Assembly (NCBI RefSeq): GCF_002005305.1
Contig: NZ_CP014782.1
Span: forward strand, 2,604,001 to 2,668,000
DNA: 64,000 bases
Source of the DNA: Shewanella psychrophila
GTDB lineage: Bacteria; Pseudomonadota; Gammaproteobacteria; Enterobacterales; Shewanellaceae
Direction: 5' to 3'
Shown: positions 1 through 8,867 of the stretch, piece after piece
Layout: the number at the start of each line of letters is the position of its first letter
Position numbering within the stretch: the first letter of the stretch is position 1
Position numbers and translations under genes: made by a program
Notes under the pieces: model-generated
Databases searched by the model: none
Seen by the model: only the letters and a program-made list of their open reading frames with translations
What the model was told of the DNA's origin: nothing

Positions 1-3000
1 CCCATACTGCTCGGCGTCGTGATAGAGCCATTGTTATAGACCACATAATCTGTATCAGACTTAGCCCAAAATGAACCATAACCTCGACTCATGTTCACCG
101 GCTTACTATTGCCCGAACTGCTTATCGCTGTCGATGCCATCACCAGAGACTCGGGGGCTGCATCCCAACCTACCAAACCGCAGGCCGAATCGAGGTTAAG
201 TGCAGACAGCTTATCGACAAGCTCAATTCTGTCTATATAGCTATCTCTGTCTCCCCAATAAATCGGCTCGCCCTCACCATTGGCATCAAACTGTGCCCAA
301 CACATTTCATTACTATCGAAGCGAAATAGATTACTGCCATTGTAGGACTCGGAAATAGTCATTACCCGCCCCGCAGCCAGCATAGGAACAAACTCCATGG
401 CAATAAATTGTCCGCTGGCAGCAGTGGCATCCATGGTTTTACCTGGCGGATTAGCCTCGGGGGACTTAGCATTGCCACGCACCCGAACCAGCACCTCATC
501 TTTGCTGTAAATCTGTGAACCCATGTGCTGCGGATTACTGCTTACCTCAGTCCAGCTCAGACCGCCATCCTTGCTGTATTCATAATGTGAAGCATCAACA
601 AAACCCGCAACCCAGTTCCACTTGAGACCATTGGTAATACCAACACCGCTTGCATTGACGATTTCCGGGTTAGTCGGAGCCTCAGGTTGCACGCCGGCGA
701 TGAAGTCTACAGTGCTAACCAGTGGCTTACCCGCAGGCATACCATTGGTTGCATTGCCTTTGACACGCACCTGAACCAAGCCGGCGGCAATATTGACATC
801 ACCCAGCAGCAAAGGTTTCTCGCTCACAAGCAGCCAATTGGTGCCGCCATCGACAGAAAACTCATAATCACTTGGACGGGGATACTCAGTTAAAAGCGCC
901 CAATCGAAACTATTGAGATTGTCATCCTGAAGTGGATTTATTGGCGCGTCTGGCTGAGATGGCTTAACCGTGTAAGCATTCAGGCTTAACAACGACAGAC
1001 TTGGCTCCCGACCCGTTAAGGCATTCCCCTTCACCCGTACCTGAACTTCGCCAATTTGATAGATATTGTCGATTGGCAATTGATAAGGATTGGCATTGAC
1101 TGTTTTCCAGTCCAGATCTGAGGTTTTGATCTCGTAGGCCGTTGCTTGTTCGAATCCCGGTGTCCATTGCCAGCCGAAAGTATCCAGCGCATCGTCTGTC
1201 ACTGGCACTGTCGGTGCTTCAGGTGTCACAGGCTTTAAGGTGAAAGCGGCCTCAGAGCAGAGTATTCCTCCCGGGACATGGGTGTCTATAGCATTGGCGA
1301 TAACACGCACGCACACTTGACCTACTGAAAACTCACCATCATCTACCACTGCTGGTTTAGTGTTAACCGCGCCCCAGGTTTGTCCGGCATCGGTGGAGAT
1401 CTCATAATATGATGCAGACTCAAATCCTGAGACATAATCCCAATCGAAGCTGTCTTGAATATCATCTACGACAGCATTAAGCGCTGCTGCTGGTTTGCCT
1501 AAATCTTGAGTGAATGCCAGCGCTATAATGGCTGGAATGCCAGCTTCCCTACCATTTGTGGCGTCAGAAAACACACGGATTTTTATGCTGTTGGCCGTAT
1601 AGTCATTATTCCCCACAAATTCAGGATTGCTAATGGCCTGACGCCACGCCCCATTGATATAAACCTCATAATCAGAAACTTGGGGATATGCCGCCAATGG
1701 CTGCCAACTAAAGCTGTCATGTTCATCATTGACCGCCAGAATCATAGGCGCCAGAGGGCGAGTAGGGGTCACAGTGAAAGGCATATTAGAAGTGATAATA
1801 AGACCGGCCGGACTATTGAGTTTGGCACCCTCGATGAGTCTTAACTGCAGAGCCCCCACGGCGATAGCGAGATCTTCAACAGGCTGAGGCTTGGCCGTTA
1901 TCGCCTGCCAATTAGCTCCAGAGTCCAGTGAAAATTCATAGGAAGCATATTCTGTATATTCAGGAACCAACTGCCAGTCGAAGTGATTATTCGCGTCATT
2001 GACGGTCAGGCTAGCAGGCGCCGAAGGCGCGAGTACTCGAGTGAAGACCTTGTCTGACAGCACAGGAAAACCCGCCTGACGGCCTCGATTTTCATCGGCT
2101 CGGATCCTAACCTGGATTGCACCAATCCCATAGGCATCTAAGCCCACATAGAGAGGCATGGCACTCGCTGCCTGCCAAGCATTACCGCCATCACGTGAAT
2201 ATTCGTAATCACTGATATCGGTGAAATGACCCACCCAGCTCCATGAGAATGTGTCGGCTTCGTCGTTGACCAAACCAGAATTGGGGGCCTTAGGTATGAT
2301 GACCACCCGATTATCTACTATCTCAGCGGTCGACACCTGTACGCCCGAAACAAAATCCCGGACGATTTCATCCATGGCCTGAGGATTGTTAGTGCCCACC
2401 AAATTATCAGTCAAACTTTTCAGCACGCCAAACTCTATTAAGCCTAATTTAGCTCTGGTCCCCTGACGAGCAATAGTCCTACCGATACCACTCTCCACTG
2501 CGGCCTGCTCACCTGCCTGCATAATCTTGGTCAAGCCCTGAGCCAGAAGATGCAACTCCTTATCCTTCCGCTCTTGACCAGCCACGTAATCTGACATCAA
2601 GTCTTCAGCATCAACAGCCAGCAATTGAGCCAAAACTTGCTTAGCCGTATCAAAATTTGTGCCTCGCTGTTCTGCGATAGTGGAGATCAGGCTGGAAAAC
2701 GGTGTCACCAGTGTGGCTTGAGTCGCCGGAGCCGACAGCACGAATGCCTTGTCGATTGTCTTATCCGGGTTATCCATGTCTATGGTCTGATTAGGGATCG
2801 CCTCGACGATAACTGAGTAACCGCTCAGATTCACACCCGTTACGGTTAGGCTATATTCACCAGCTGATCCGGTCAGTACATTTTCACCATCATCACTGTC
2901 GCAATAAAAATTGCGGTTGAGGTCGATACACACCCTGGCATCTTTTAAATAACCGTCCAGTGCTACTCCAGTCAGAGTATTTTTCGGGATAACGGGCTCA

Positions 3001-3107
3001 GTTGTCGATTCAATTTTACTGTCTGGATCGGCACCACCACAGGCAACTAAAAAAGCGGTTAAAACGAGTGTTATGACCAAAGATGATGGCTGACTTCTGA
3101 ACACCAT
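1..3107 (-). CDS. Large modular surface lipoprotein, C-terminus cut by the window edge
   Basis: I do not recognise a named family. The reading frame is open from the ATG at 3107 to the left edge, giving at least 1035 codons. The N-terminus is a lipoprotein signal (hydrophobic stretch, then LVAC with Cys23), so export and lipidation are expected. Next comes a region with a Cys-Asp-Leu-Asn motif (VCIDLNRNFYCDSDDGE) and a later LVTPFSSLIS motif, both echoed in the divergent neighbour at 3306. From about nt 2270 to 500 there are seven tandem modules of about 87 residues, each with an SFDW-like start, a YEFSxDGG-like core and a VQVRVxGNA-like end, followed by a proline-rich joint; they look like extracellular beta-sandwich repeats. 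The last visible part (YIDRIELVDKLSALN, CGLVGW) weakly resembles the DUF1566/Lcl_C fold without its usual RLP motif. Adhesion or cell-surface binding is an inference only. Confidence 0.8.
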   Translation of the reverse strand, partial: MVFRSQPSSLVITLVLTAFLVACGGADPDSKIESTTEPVIPKNTLTGVALDGYLKDARVCIDLNRNFYCDSDDGENVLTGSAGEYSLTVTGVNLSGYSVIVEAIPNQTIDMDNPDKTIDKAFVLSAPATQATLVTPFSSLISTIAEQRGTNFDTAKQVLAQLLAVDAEDLMSDYVAGQERKDKELHLLAQGLTKIMQAGEQAAVESGIGRTIARQGTRAKLGLIEFGVLKSLTDNLVGTNNPQAMDEIVRDFVSGVQVSTAEIVDNRVVIIPKAPNSGLVNDEADTFSWSWVGHFTDISDYEYSRDGGNAWQAASAMPLYVGLDAYGIGAIQVRIRADENRGRQAGFPVLSDKVFTRVLAPSAPASLTVNDANNHFDWQLVPEYTEYASYEFSLDSGANWQAITAKPQPVEDLAIAVGALQLRLIEGAKLNSPAGLIITSNMPFTVTPTRPLAPMILAVNDEHDSFSWQPLAAYPQVSDYEVYINGAWRQAISNPEFVGNNDYTANSIKIRVFSDATNGREAGIPAIIALAFTQDLGKPAAALNAVVDDIQDSFDWDYVSGFESASYYEISTDAGQTWGAVNTKPAVVDDGEFSVGQVCVRVIANAIDTHVPGGILCSEAAFTLKPVTPEAPTVPVTDDALDTFGWQWTPGFEQATAYEIKTSDLDWKTVNANPYQLPIDNIYQIGEVQVRVKGNALTGREPSLSLLSLNAYTVKPSQPDAPINPLQDDNLNSFDWALLTEYPRPSDYEFSVDGGTNWLLVSEKPLLLGDVNIAAGLVQVRVKGNATNGMPAGKPLVSTVDFIAGVQPEAPTNPEIVNASGVGITNGLKWNWVAGFVDASHYEYSKDGGLSWTEVSSNPQHMGSQIYSKDEVLVRVRGNAKSPEANPPGKTMDATAASGQFIAMEFVPMLAAGRVMTISESYNGSNLFRFDSNEMCWAQFDANGEGEPIYWGDRDSYIDRIELVDKLSALNLDSACGLVGWDAAPESLVMASTAISSSGNSKPVNMSRGYGSFWAKSDTDYVVYNNGSITTPSSM

Positions 3108-3185
3108 TGAAATAGATCCCTAGGAAGATTTTTCTATTAACCAAATAAACATTGGCTTTACATTTCGCCGCATAATAATGGGAAT

Positions 3186-3204
3186 GAGATCTATTATCAA
3201 TATC
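3186..3204. promoter_or_regulatory. Candidate Fur box in the divergent promoter region
   Basis: Read on the minus strand this 19-mer is GATATTGATAATAGATCTC. It matches the classical 19-bp Fur box at 14 positions, including 11 of the first 12. It lies in the 198-bp gap between two divergently transcribed lipoprotein genes, where an operator could control both. AT-rich DNA gives chance matches, so this is only a candidate. Confidence 0.3.
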
Positions 3205-3305
3205 ATTTAGTTATTTATTCTGTTAATTTACTCAGCCTCGATTACATCGACTGCTTTTTCGGCGGTTGACGATCTTTTATTTCGATAAGTGACGATGTAA
3301 ATATT

Positions 3306-5354
3306 ATGAATAAATGTTTAAAAGTATCTAAGATAGCCTTGTTAGTGGCAGGTTCTAGTTTTATAACGGCTTGTGGCGGTGGGGATGACAGTACAAGTAT
3401 CCAAGCCAAGAATCACTATGCCTATGGAGAAATGCCAGTTTGCCAGGATATTGATCTCAATGGAAAATGCGGCACTCTTGAACAGAGTATCAACAATCTT
3501 GAGAGCCTGACGGCGAGCGCGAGCGGCCCCTTTCTAATCGACTCAGGCGGCTACTTTCTCACTGCCGATAGCGAGGCAAAACTCGTTAGTCCATTTACGA
3601 CGCTGATCCAAAATGAGGTGTTATTTAATCCTATGGTTTCGGGCAATTCAGCCCAGGCAAAAGCTTATTTACAGAAGGTATTCGGTGATAAATATACTAT
3701 TAACTTCTCCGATCTCGATGTTATTCACGGTCCGGAGCATGAAACCGCTCAATTAATCGCCTCATTTAATTATGCCATCTCATTATCCGGCGATTCAAAC
3801 TATTTAAAAATAGCCGCAGCCGTAGATAAAATGGTGACAAACAGAACATTTGATATAAGAGAATTACTCAGTCAGACGGATCTCGATACCAGTTTTGTGA
3901 ATTTAAATAATCACTATCTCTTGTCCGGATCATACCCATTAAGTTCGCTGACCTCGCCCAAATCGATCACCATGAATGAGAACACGGGCCTTTTGTTGGC
4001 GCTAACCTCTGATGACAAACTGCTACAGATTAATACTGGCACAGGCGCATATTCATCGTTCCCCGCCACCACTGCTCAGGCATCTCCCCAGCGCGCTGCG
4101 ATGTTTAAAGACTCAGATCATGATGACGACGATGACGATGACGACCATGATGACGACGATCATTGTGAATATGGTATCTGTGACGGCACAGGTGGAACTC
4201 AAGTCACCTCCAGCCTCACATTTGCCGCTCAGGGCTTCAATAACAAGCAGGCTTATTTAATTTATCAGCCAACGGCATATGGCGATAACTCAGTCAGTAA
4301 TACCTGTAACACTTCAGGAGATAACGGTATCTACCTGTCTGAAATAGGCAAGAATACTGTATCCCCTAGCCCTTCAGGCGTGAAGAAACAATTTGTTATC
4401 GACAGCTACAGCGGCGCATCGGGAACTGTGCCTATAGTGATAGAAAAACCCGATCTTCCAGTATCTGATTCTGAATGTCTCAACAACCATATCAATTGGT
4501 TGACTCCTATCTACAGCAAGAATCGCGTAGTGGCAGTATTCACCAATGGTTCAGGACAAACAGCGCAATTGCAGCTATTAGACGGCGAAACCTTGGTGGC
4601 AACTAATCAGACCTATAGCTTGAGTACAGCCACTCCAGGATTAGTACTAAACAAACAAGAATCTGAGCTTTTGGTTACTCAGGGCAGCTATGGTCAAACC
4701 ATGATCTTAGACGCCGACACTCTGGTCCCCAAGAGCCATATAGATATGGCTGATATTTATGACGCCAGCTTCGTCAATGACGATCGTGAGATCCTGATCA
4801 GCAATGGCACAAATACCGTATTCTGGCTCGATACACGTTCCTCATTTCAAGCCATCTCCAGCCTAGAACTCGATAGTCGGGTCAAGCGTGTGGTGTCTGT
4901 TCCTGAAGGAAAATACAGTTCCGTGCTCACGGAAAACCGTGTCTATCTGCTCGATAATGCGGAGCGGAAAATCATCAAGTCGATGATCTATGATAAGGCC
5001 TATCCATATGGCATGAGCATGCTCACGGACAAGATCATCATCTCTCGTTATGGGGCAATCGATTATATTCAGTTCGCTAATCTTGTTGGTTCATCGATAA
5101 AGGTCGGCTATCAGATGCTCTCACGAGATCTTGTCACTCTCTGGCTCAGCAGTTCCGAAAAAGGCCTGTACTCCACAACCTTAGCTCATGTATTAAGAAC
5201 GAACGGGGAGAGCGAAGCTACTAGTCGTCAGTTCGAGGATATAGATATCGAATGGTTACCGGCCAATGCCACCACGGCAACGCAGGTACGACAGGTTAAA
5301 TTAACCGGTTACTATCGTGGTGAGCGGATCAGCTTATACAAGGTACTGAAGTAA
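3306..5354 (+). CDS. Surface lipoprotein with an Asp/His-rich segment, function unknown
   Basis: A 682-residue protein with a lipoprotein signal ending ITAC (Cys23) followed by GGGDD. I do not recognise a named family. Residues about 40-110 resemble the N-terminal region of the divergent gene on the other side of the promoter: VCQDIDLNGKC here against VCIDLNRNFYC there, and LVSPFTTLI against LVTPFSSLI, so the two are probably paralogous at their N-termini. Residues about 269-290 are a nearly pure Asp/His run followed by a CEYGIC motif, a plausible calcium or transition-metal binding segment. The C-terminal half has repeated strand-rich stretches (for example LVLNKQESELLVTQGSYGQ and VVSVPEGKYSSVLTENRVYLLD) suggestive of a beta-propeller; that is an inference. 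It is transcribed alone and ends just before a strong terminator. Confidence 0.8.
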   Translation: MNKCLKVSKIALLVAGSSFITACGGGDDSTSIQAKNHYAYGEMPVCQDIDLNGKCGTLEQSINNLESLTASASGPFLIDSGGYFLTADSEAKLVSPFTTLIQNEVLFNPMVSGNSAQAKAYLQKVFGDKYTINFSDLDVIHGPEHETAQLIASFNYAISLSGDSNYLKIAAAVDKMVTNRTFDIRELLSQTDLDTSFVNLNNHYLLSGSYPLSSLTSPKSITMNENTGLLLALTSDDKLLQINTGTGAYSSFPATTAQASPQRAAMFKDSDHDDDDDDDDHDDDDHCEYGICDGTGGTQVTSSLTFAAQGFNNKQAYLIYQPTAYGDNSVSNTCNTSGDNGIYLSEIGKNTVSPSPSGVKKQFVIDSYSGASGTVPIVIEKPDLPVSDSECLNNHINWLTPIYSKNRVVAVFTNGSGQTAQLQLLDGETLVATNQTYSLSTATPGLVLNKQESELLVTQGSYGQTMILDADTLVPKSHIDMADIYDASFVNDDREILISNGTNTVFWLDTRSSFQAISSLELDSRVKRVVSVPEGKYSSVLTENRVYLLDNAERKIIKSMIYDKAYPYGMSMLTDKIIISRYGAIDYIQFANLVGSSIKVGYQMLSRDLVTLWLSSSEKGLYSTTLAHVLRTNGESEATSRQFEDIDIEWLPANATTATQVRQVKLTGYYRGERISLYKVLK

Positions 5355-5373
5355 AAGCCTAATGGGAACCACA

Positions 5374-5403
5374 AAAAACGCAGCTTATCGCTGCGTTTTT
5401 ATT
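5374..5403. terminator. Bidirectional intrinsic terminator
   Basis: The stem ACGCAGC/GCTGCGT is flanked by A and T runs on either side. It lies between the convergent genes ending at 5354 (+) and 5453 (-) and could serve both. Confidence 0.85.
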
Positions 5404-5452
5404 TAAACCATAGAATCAGGTTTTACCTATCACCTGCTAGCACGCGCTAGCC

Positions 5453-6856
5453 TTAGCTACTAGCCACCGAAACCTCATCAGTGCTTGCTTGGCTTGCCTT
5501 ATTACTCTGGCCAGCTTTATAACCTACGAAGGCAAAGAACAGGATATAGACATAACAGAGTGCACAAAGAATAAAGCTCCACTTATAACCGATAGAGTCG
5601 GCAAGGTATCCCTGGAGTGGTGGCAAAATACCACCACCGACTATCATGGTACACAACAGGCCCGAAGCTTTGGGGGTGAACGCACCTAAATTAGCAATAG
5701 ATAAGGGAAAGATTGCTGGCCACATGACTGAATGACACAAACCACACAGAATAAGAAATAAGGCTGCCAGTGGTACTTCTATGGCAGCCATATTGCTAAA
5801 TAGCACAGGGATCGCCACGGTGTTTTCCAGTGCGAAAGGCATAAAGCTGCCGAGGATAAGTGCTAAAGCCGCCACTGTGACTATCTGCAGCAGATATTGA
5901 GTGCGAATTTTCTGGCACACCACGAAGCCGATTAAGCGGCCCACCATGGTGCTACCCCAGTAGTACGCTAGCAGAGGCACAGCTTGCTCGTGCCCAAGGC
6001 CACCCATTTCTGGAGTTGCCAGATACAACATCAGAATTGAACCAATAGAGACTTCGACTCCAACATAACAGAAGATCCCTCCGGCGCCATACATCAAGTG
6101 CTTGTGGTCGAAAAAGGATCCTTTTACCTGACTACCTGTCGAGGGTGTGCTGACCTTATCGATTTTCGGCAGTCGAGTGAAATAGATAAGTGCCGCGATA
6201 CCGATAATTGCAACGGCTTGTACCAGATAAGGGATTTGAACCGCGGCCGCCTTGGCGATGATGTATTCACCATGAGAGGCAAAGTCTATCTCCTGTACGC
6301 TGGATAAGATCACCGCGCCGCCGATCACCGGGCCAATAGTAGTCGCAAATGAGTTAAAGCTGCCACCTAAGTTCATCCGCGCCGATCCCGTCTGATCCGG
6401 TCCGACTTTGACAATTAGAGGATTAAGGGCAACTTGCAAAAATGCGACACCAGTGGCTAATACGAAGAGTGCAAATAACACCCCCATGTACTCCATATAA
6501 TGGGCGGCAGGAATAAACAATAGATAACCGACGCCCATGATGCCTAATGCCAGAACCAGAGAGCGCTTATAACCAATCTTCTCCATCACAAGACCTGCAG
6601 GAATAGCCCAGATGGCAAATGCAATAAAGAAGGCCGACTGCACAAACATGGCTTCCATGTTCGACAATTGATGAATTTCTCGCATTACAGGAATAAGAAT
6701 ATCGTTCAATACTGTGGTGAAACCGATAATGAAGTAGAGCACAACCAATAACACCATGGCTCCCTTGTATTGGGAGGCGACAAACACGCTACCGACTCGA
6801 GACTTACTGTCTTGTGACTGAGAGCCTGAGCTCGTCATTGGGATTCCGCCAGCCAT
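5453..6856 (-). CDS. nagP: Sugar permease, FHS (FucP/NagP/GluP) branch of the major facilitator superfamily
   Basis: A 467-residue inner-membrane protein with about 12 hydrophobic segments. The N-terminal half has the FHS-type stretches VLNDILIPVMREIHQLS, the loop GLVMEKIGYKRSL and the VALNPLI motif, followed by ARMNLGGSFNSFATTIGPVIGG, which are typical of fucose, glucose/galactose and N-acetylglucosamine symporters. The start is supported by AAGGATAAGAAT before the ATG. It is a single-gene unit, with no catabolic gene beside it. The perfect palindrome TGACAGCGCTGTCA about 140 bp upstream has the form of a LacI-family operator and, from memory, matches NagR boxes of Shewanella and Xanthomonas, which favours N-acetylglucosamine as substrate. 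Glucose, galactose or another sugar remains possible, so the symbol is tentative. Confidence 0.75.
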   Translation of the reverse strand: MAGGIPMTSSGSQSQDSKSRVGSVFVASQYKGAMVLLVVLYFIIGFTTVLNDILIPVMREIHQLSNMEAMFVQSAFFIAFAIWAIPAGLVMEKIGYKRSLVLALGIMGVGYLLFIPAAHYMEYMGVLFALFVLATGVAFLQVALNPLIVKVGPDQTGSARMNLGGSFNSFATTIGPVIGGAVILSSVQEIDFASHGEYIIAKAAAVQIPYLVQAVAIIGIAALIYFTRLPKIDKVSTPSTGSQVKGSFFDHKHLMYGAGGIFCYVGVEVSIGSILMLYLATPEMGGLGHEQAVPLLAYYWGSTMVGRLIGFVVCQKIRTQYLLQIVTVAALALILGSFMPFALENTVAIPVLFSNMAAIEVPLAALFLILCGLCHSVMWPAIFPLSIANLGAFTPKASGLLCTMIVGGGILPPLQGYLADSIGYKWSFILCALCYVYILFFAFVGYKAGQSNKASQASTDEVSVASS

Positions 6857-6994
6857 ATTCTTATCCTTAGATTATTATTTTATTTATCTGACATTCTCTT
6901 GCTAAGGTGAAACCGACAAAGAGCCAACCAAACACAAGCAAACATATTATTAACAATCGAGCATCAATTACACAGTATTCACACTAACGCCTAA

Positions 6995-7008
6995 TGACAG
7001 CGCTGTCA
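6995..7008. promoter_or_regulatory. LacI-family type operator (NagR-like)
   Basis: The 14-bp perfect palindrome TGACAGCGCTGTCA has the central CG typical of LacI-family sites. It lies upstream of the sugar permease gene that starts at 6856. Assignment to NagR rests on recalled motif similarity, not on a search. Confidence 0.55.
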
Positions 7009-7138
7009 ATCACCCGGAATAGGCTTAATTAATCGGCATCCATCAGCTAATAGCCATCACTCATTCACTTCACTCTCCCAATCCTGTTAGCCCTATGTTA
7101 TTTTTTACATCATTATCAATCATTAGAGTCTGGTACCT

Positions 7139-7810
7139 ATGTTTACTTCTAAGAGCTTCTCCTTTCTTTCCCTGCTCAGTGAGAATAACCAACGGGAGTG
7201 GTTCAAGGCTAATCAAGCCCAATATGAAGCTGAAGTTCGCACGCCAGCCCTTAAGTTTATCGAAGCCATGCAGCCCCATGTACTGGCCCTATCTCCAAGA
7301 TTAACCGCCACCTCCAAGAAAGTTGGTGGTAGCTTAATGCGTCCCCAACGTGATGCCCGCTTCAGCAAAGACAAGACCCCCTATAAGACCAATGTCGGCA
7401 TTCAGTTTCGTCACTTTCAGGGCAAAGATGTCCATGCTCCTGGCCTGTATCTGCATATCGCCAACGATGGCTGCTTTCTCGGTGCCGGGATCTGGCATCC
7501 CGACTCTAAAGCACTGAATAAACTCCGTACCTGCATAGACGAAAACCCAAATGCCTATAGAAAAGCCTTGATTCAGTTGCGTGAAGCAGGATTCGAGATG
7601 GAGGGCAGCAGTCTGGTTCGGCCACCAAGGGGATATGACAAGAGCCATCCCATGTTAGATGAGTTAAAGCGCAAAGACTTTATCGCCATCAAATCGGTAG
7701 ATGCTAAACAAATCACAGATAAAGACTTCGTCTCTTGGTGCACCAATGAATTTAAGCACACCCAAAAGCTGATGGGATATTTGTGTTTCGCGTTAGATCT
7801 CGATTATTAG
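7139..7810 (+). CDS. DUF2461 (TIGR02453) family protein
   Basis: A 223-residue cytoplasmic protein with the family hallmarks: NNQREWFKANQAQYE near the N-terminus (residues about 16-30), PQRDARFSKDKTPYKTNVG (about 69-87) and the LxxGIWHPDS segment (about 116-125). The length is normal for the family. No biochemical function is established for DUF2461 that I know of. The ribosome-binding site is weak. The next gene, an SPFH lipoprotein, begins 57 nt downstream on the same strand, so the two may be cotranscribed. Confidence 0.85.
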   Translation: MFTSKSFSFLSLLSENNQREWFKANQAQYEAEVRTPALKFIEAMQPHVLALSPRLTATSKKVGGSLMRPQRDARFSKDKTPYKTNVGIQFRHFQGKDVHAPGLYLHIANDGCFLGAGIWHPDSKALNKLRTCIDENPNAYRKALIQLREAGFEMEGSSLVRPPRGYDKSHPMLDELKRKDFIAIKSVDAKQITDKDFVSWCTNEFKHTQKLMGYLCFALDLDY

Positions 7811-7867
7811 AATGAAATGACGACCAGCCCAATCAGGCTAGTCGGACTGAAAAATAAAGGAATAAGC

Positions 7868-8707
7868 ATGTTTAACAGGCCCTCATCATTTAAAAGCACA
7901 GCCATCAAAACCATCGTATTTACGATGCTAGTTGGCATAGGATTATCAGGTTGTACCAACCCTAATACGCCAGCCGGACAAGAGGGCTATGTATTCGAGA
8001 AGCCGAGAATATTCGGCTCCGGTGGCTACCGAGGCTCACTCACTGGTCCGAGTAATTATGGAGTGTCTCTGTGGCGTAACGAAATAATAAACATAGATAT
8101 GAGACCTAATACCTATACGGAAAACTTCAAAATTCTTGCCAATGACGATCTCAATATCAGCTTTAACTTCCATGCAGTTATCGCTATCAAATCTGGCACT
8201 GTAAAGCAGGTGGTAGAGCAGTTTGGCGCTGAAAACTGGTACAAACGCTTCGTCCGTGAAACATTTAGAACCTATGTCAGAGATGAGGTACAAAAGTACG
8301 ACAGTGTCGAGCTTAAAGAAAACCGCTCGAACATTGCTGACTCGGTTGCCAATAAACTGAAAGACTACTTGATAGACTCTCCCTTCCAGATCAATAACAT
8401 TGTGGTGGGTAATATCAACTATCCAGAAATCGTTGCTAAAGCTGTTGAGAAAAAACTCGCCGCCCAACAACTGTTATCAGAGAAAGAAACCCAGAAAGAG
8501 ATAGCCCGGAAAGATGCCGAGATACGCATAGAAGAAGCAAAAGGAATAGCCGAGGCGCAGAAGATCATTAATACCACGCTGACAGCAAACTATCTGCAAC
8601 ATGAAGCCATTAGCGCCCAGCGCCATATGGCTGACTCACCGAATCACACTACAGTTTACATCCCTGTAGGCACCAATGGGCTTCCCTTGATAAAAGGCGC
8701 CCGGTAA
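7868..8707 (+). CDS. SPFH/prohibitin-domain lipoprotein
   Basis: I place the start at 7868 rather than at the upstream in-frame codon at 7817. AAAGGAATAAGC precedes this ATG, and the protein then opens directly with a lipoprotein signal (IGLSGC, Cys29), giving 279 residues. Residues about 70-200 form an SPFH/band-7 domain: NFKILANDDLNISFNFHAVIAI, then VEQFGAENWYKRFVRETFR, and IVVGNINYPEIVAKAVEKKLAAQQ. After it comes a charged coiled coil (about 205-245, rich in KE and AE heptads). SPFH proteins oligomerise on membranes and scaffold proteases or microdomains. A lipidated periplasm-facing form is less usual than the membrane-anchored HflK/HflC or QmcA type. Its partner is not evident from the neighbours. 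Confidence 0.8.
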   Translation: MFNRPSSFKSTAIKTIVFTMLVGIGLSGCTNPNTPAGQEGYVFEKPRIFGSGGYRGSLTGPSNYGVSLWRNEIINIDMRPNTYTENFKILANDDLNISFNFHAVIAIKSGTVKQVVEQFGAENWYKRFVRETFRTYVRDEVQKYDSVELKENRSNIADSVANKLKDYLIDSPFQINNIVVGNINYPEIVAKAVEKKLAAQQLLSEKETQKEIARKDAEIRIEEAKGIAEAQKIINTTLTANYLQHEAISAQRHMADSPNHTTVYIPVGTNGLPLIKGAR

Positions 8708-8867
8708 TCATCTGTTTGTCATAAAGTGACGATATAAATAGCGATAAGGTCGGAGTGAGTCCATTGTAATAAAAGACACTGGACTCAGGTCAATACAGTG
8801 AAGGCTGATATCGGTCTTTAACTAATATAAAAAATATTAGTTAGCAGTCACTCAATCAGGAGTTTTT

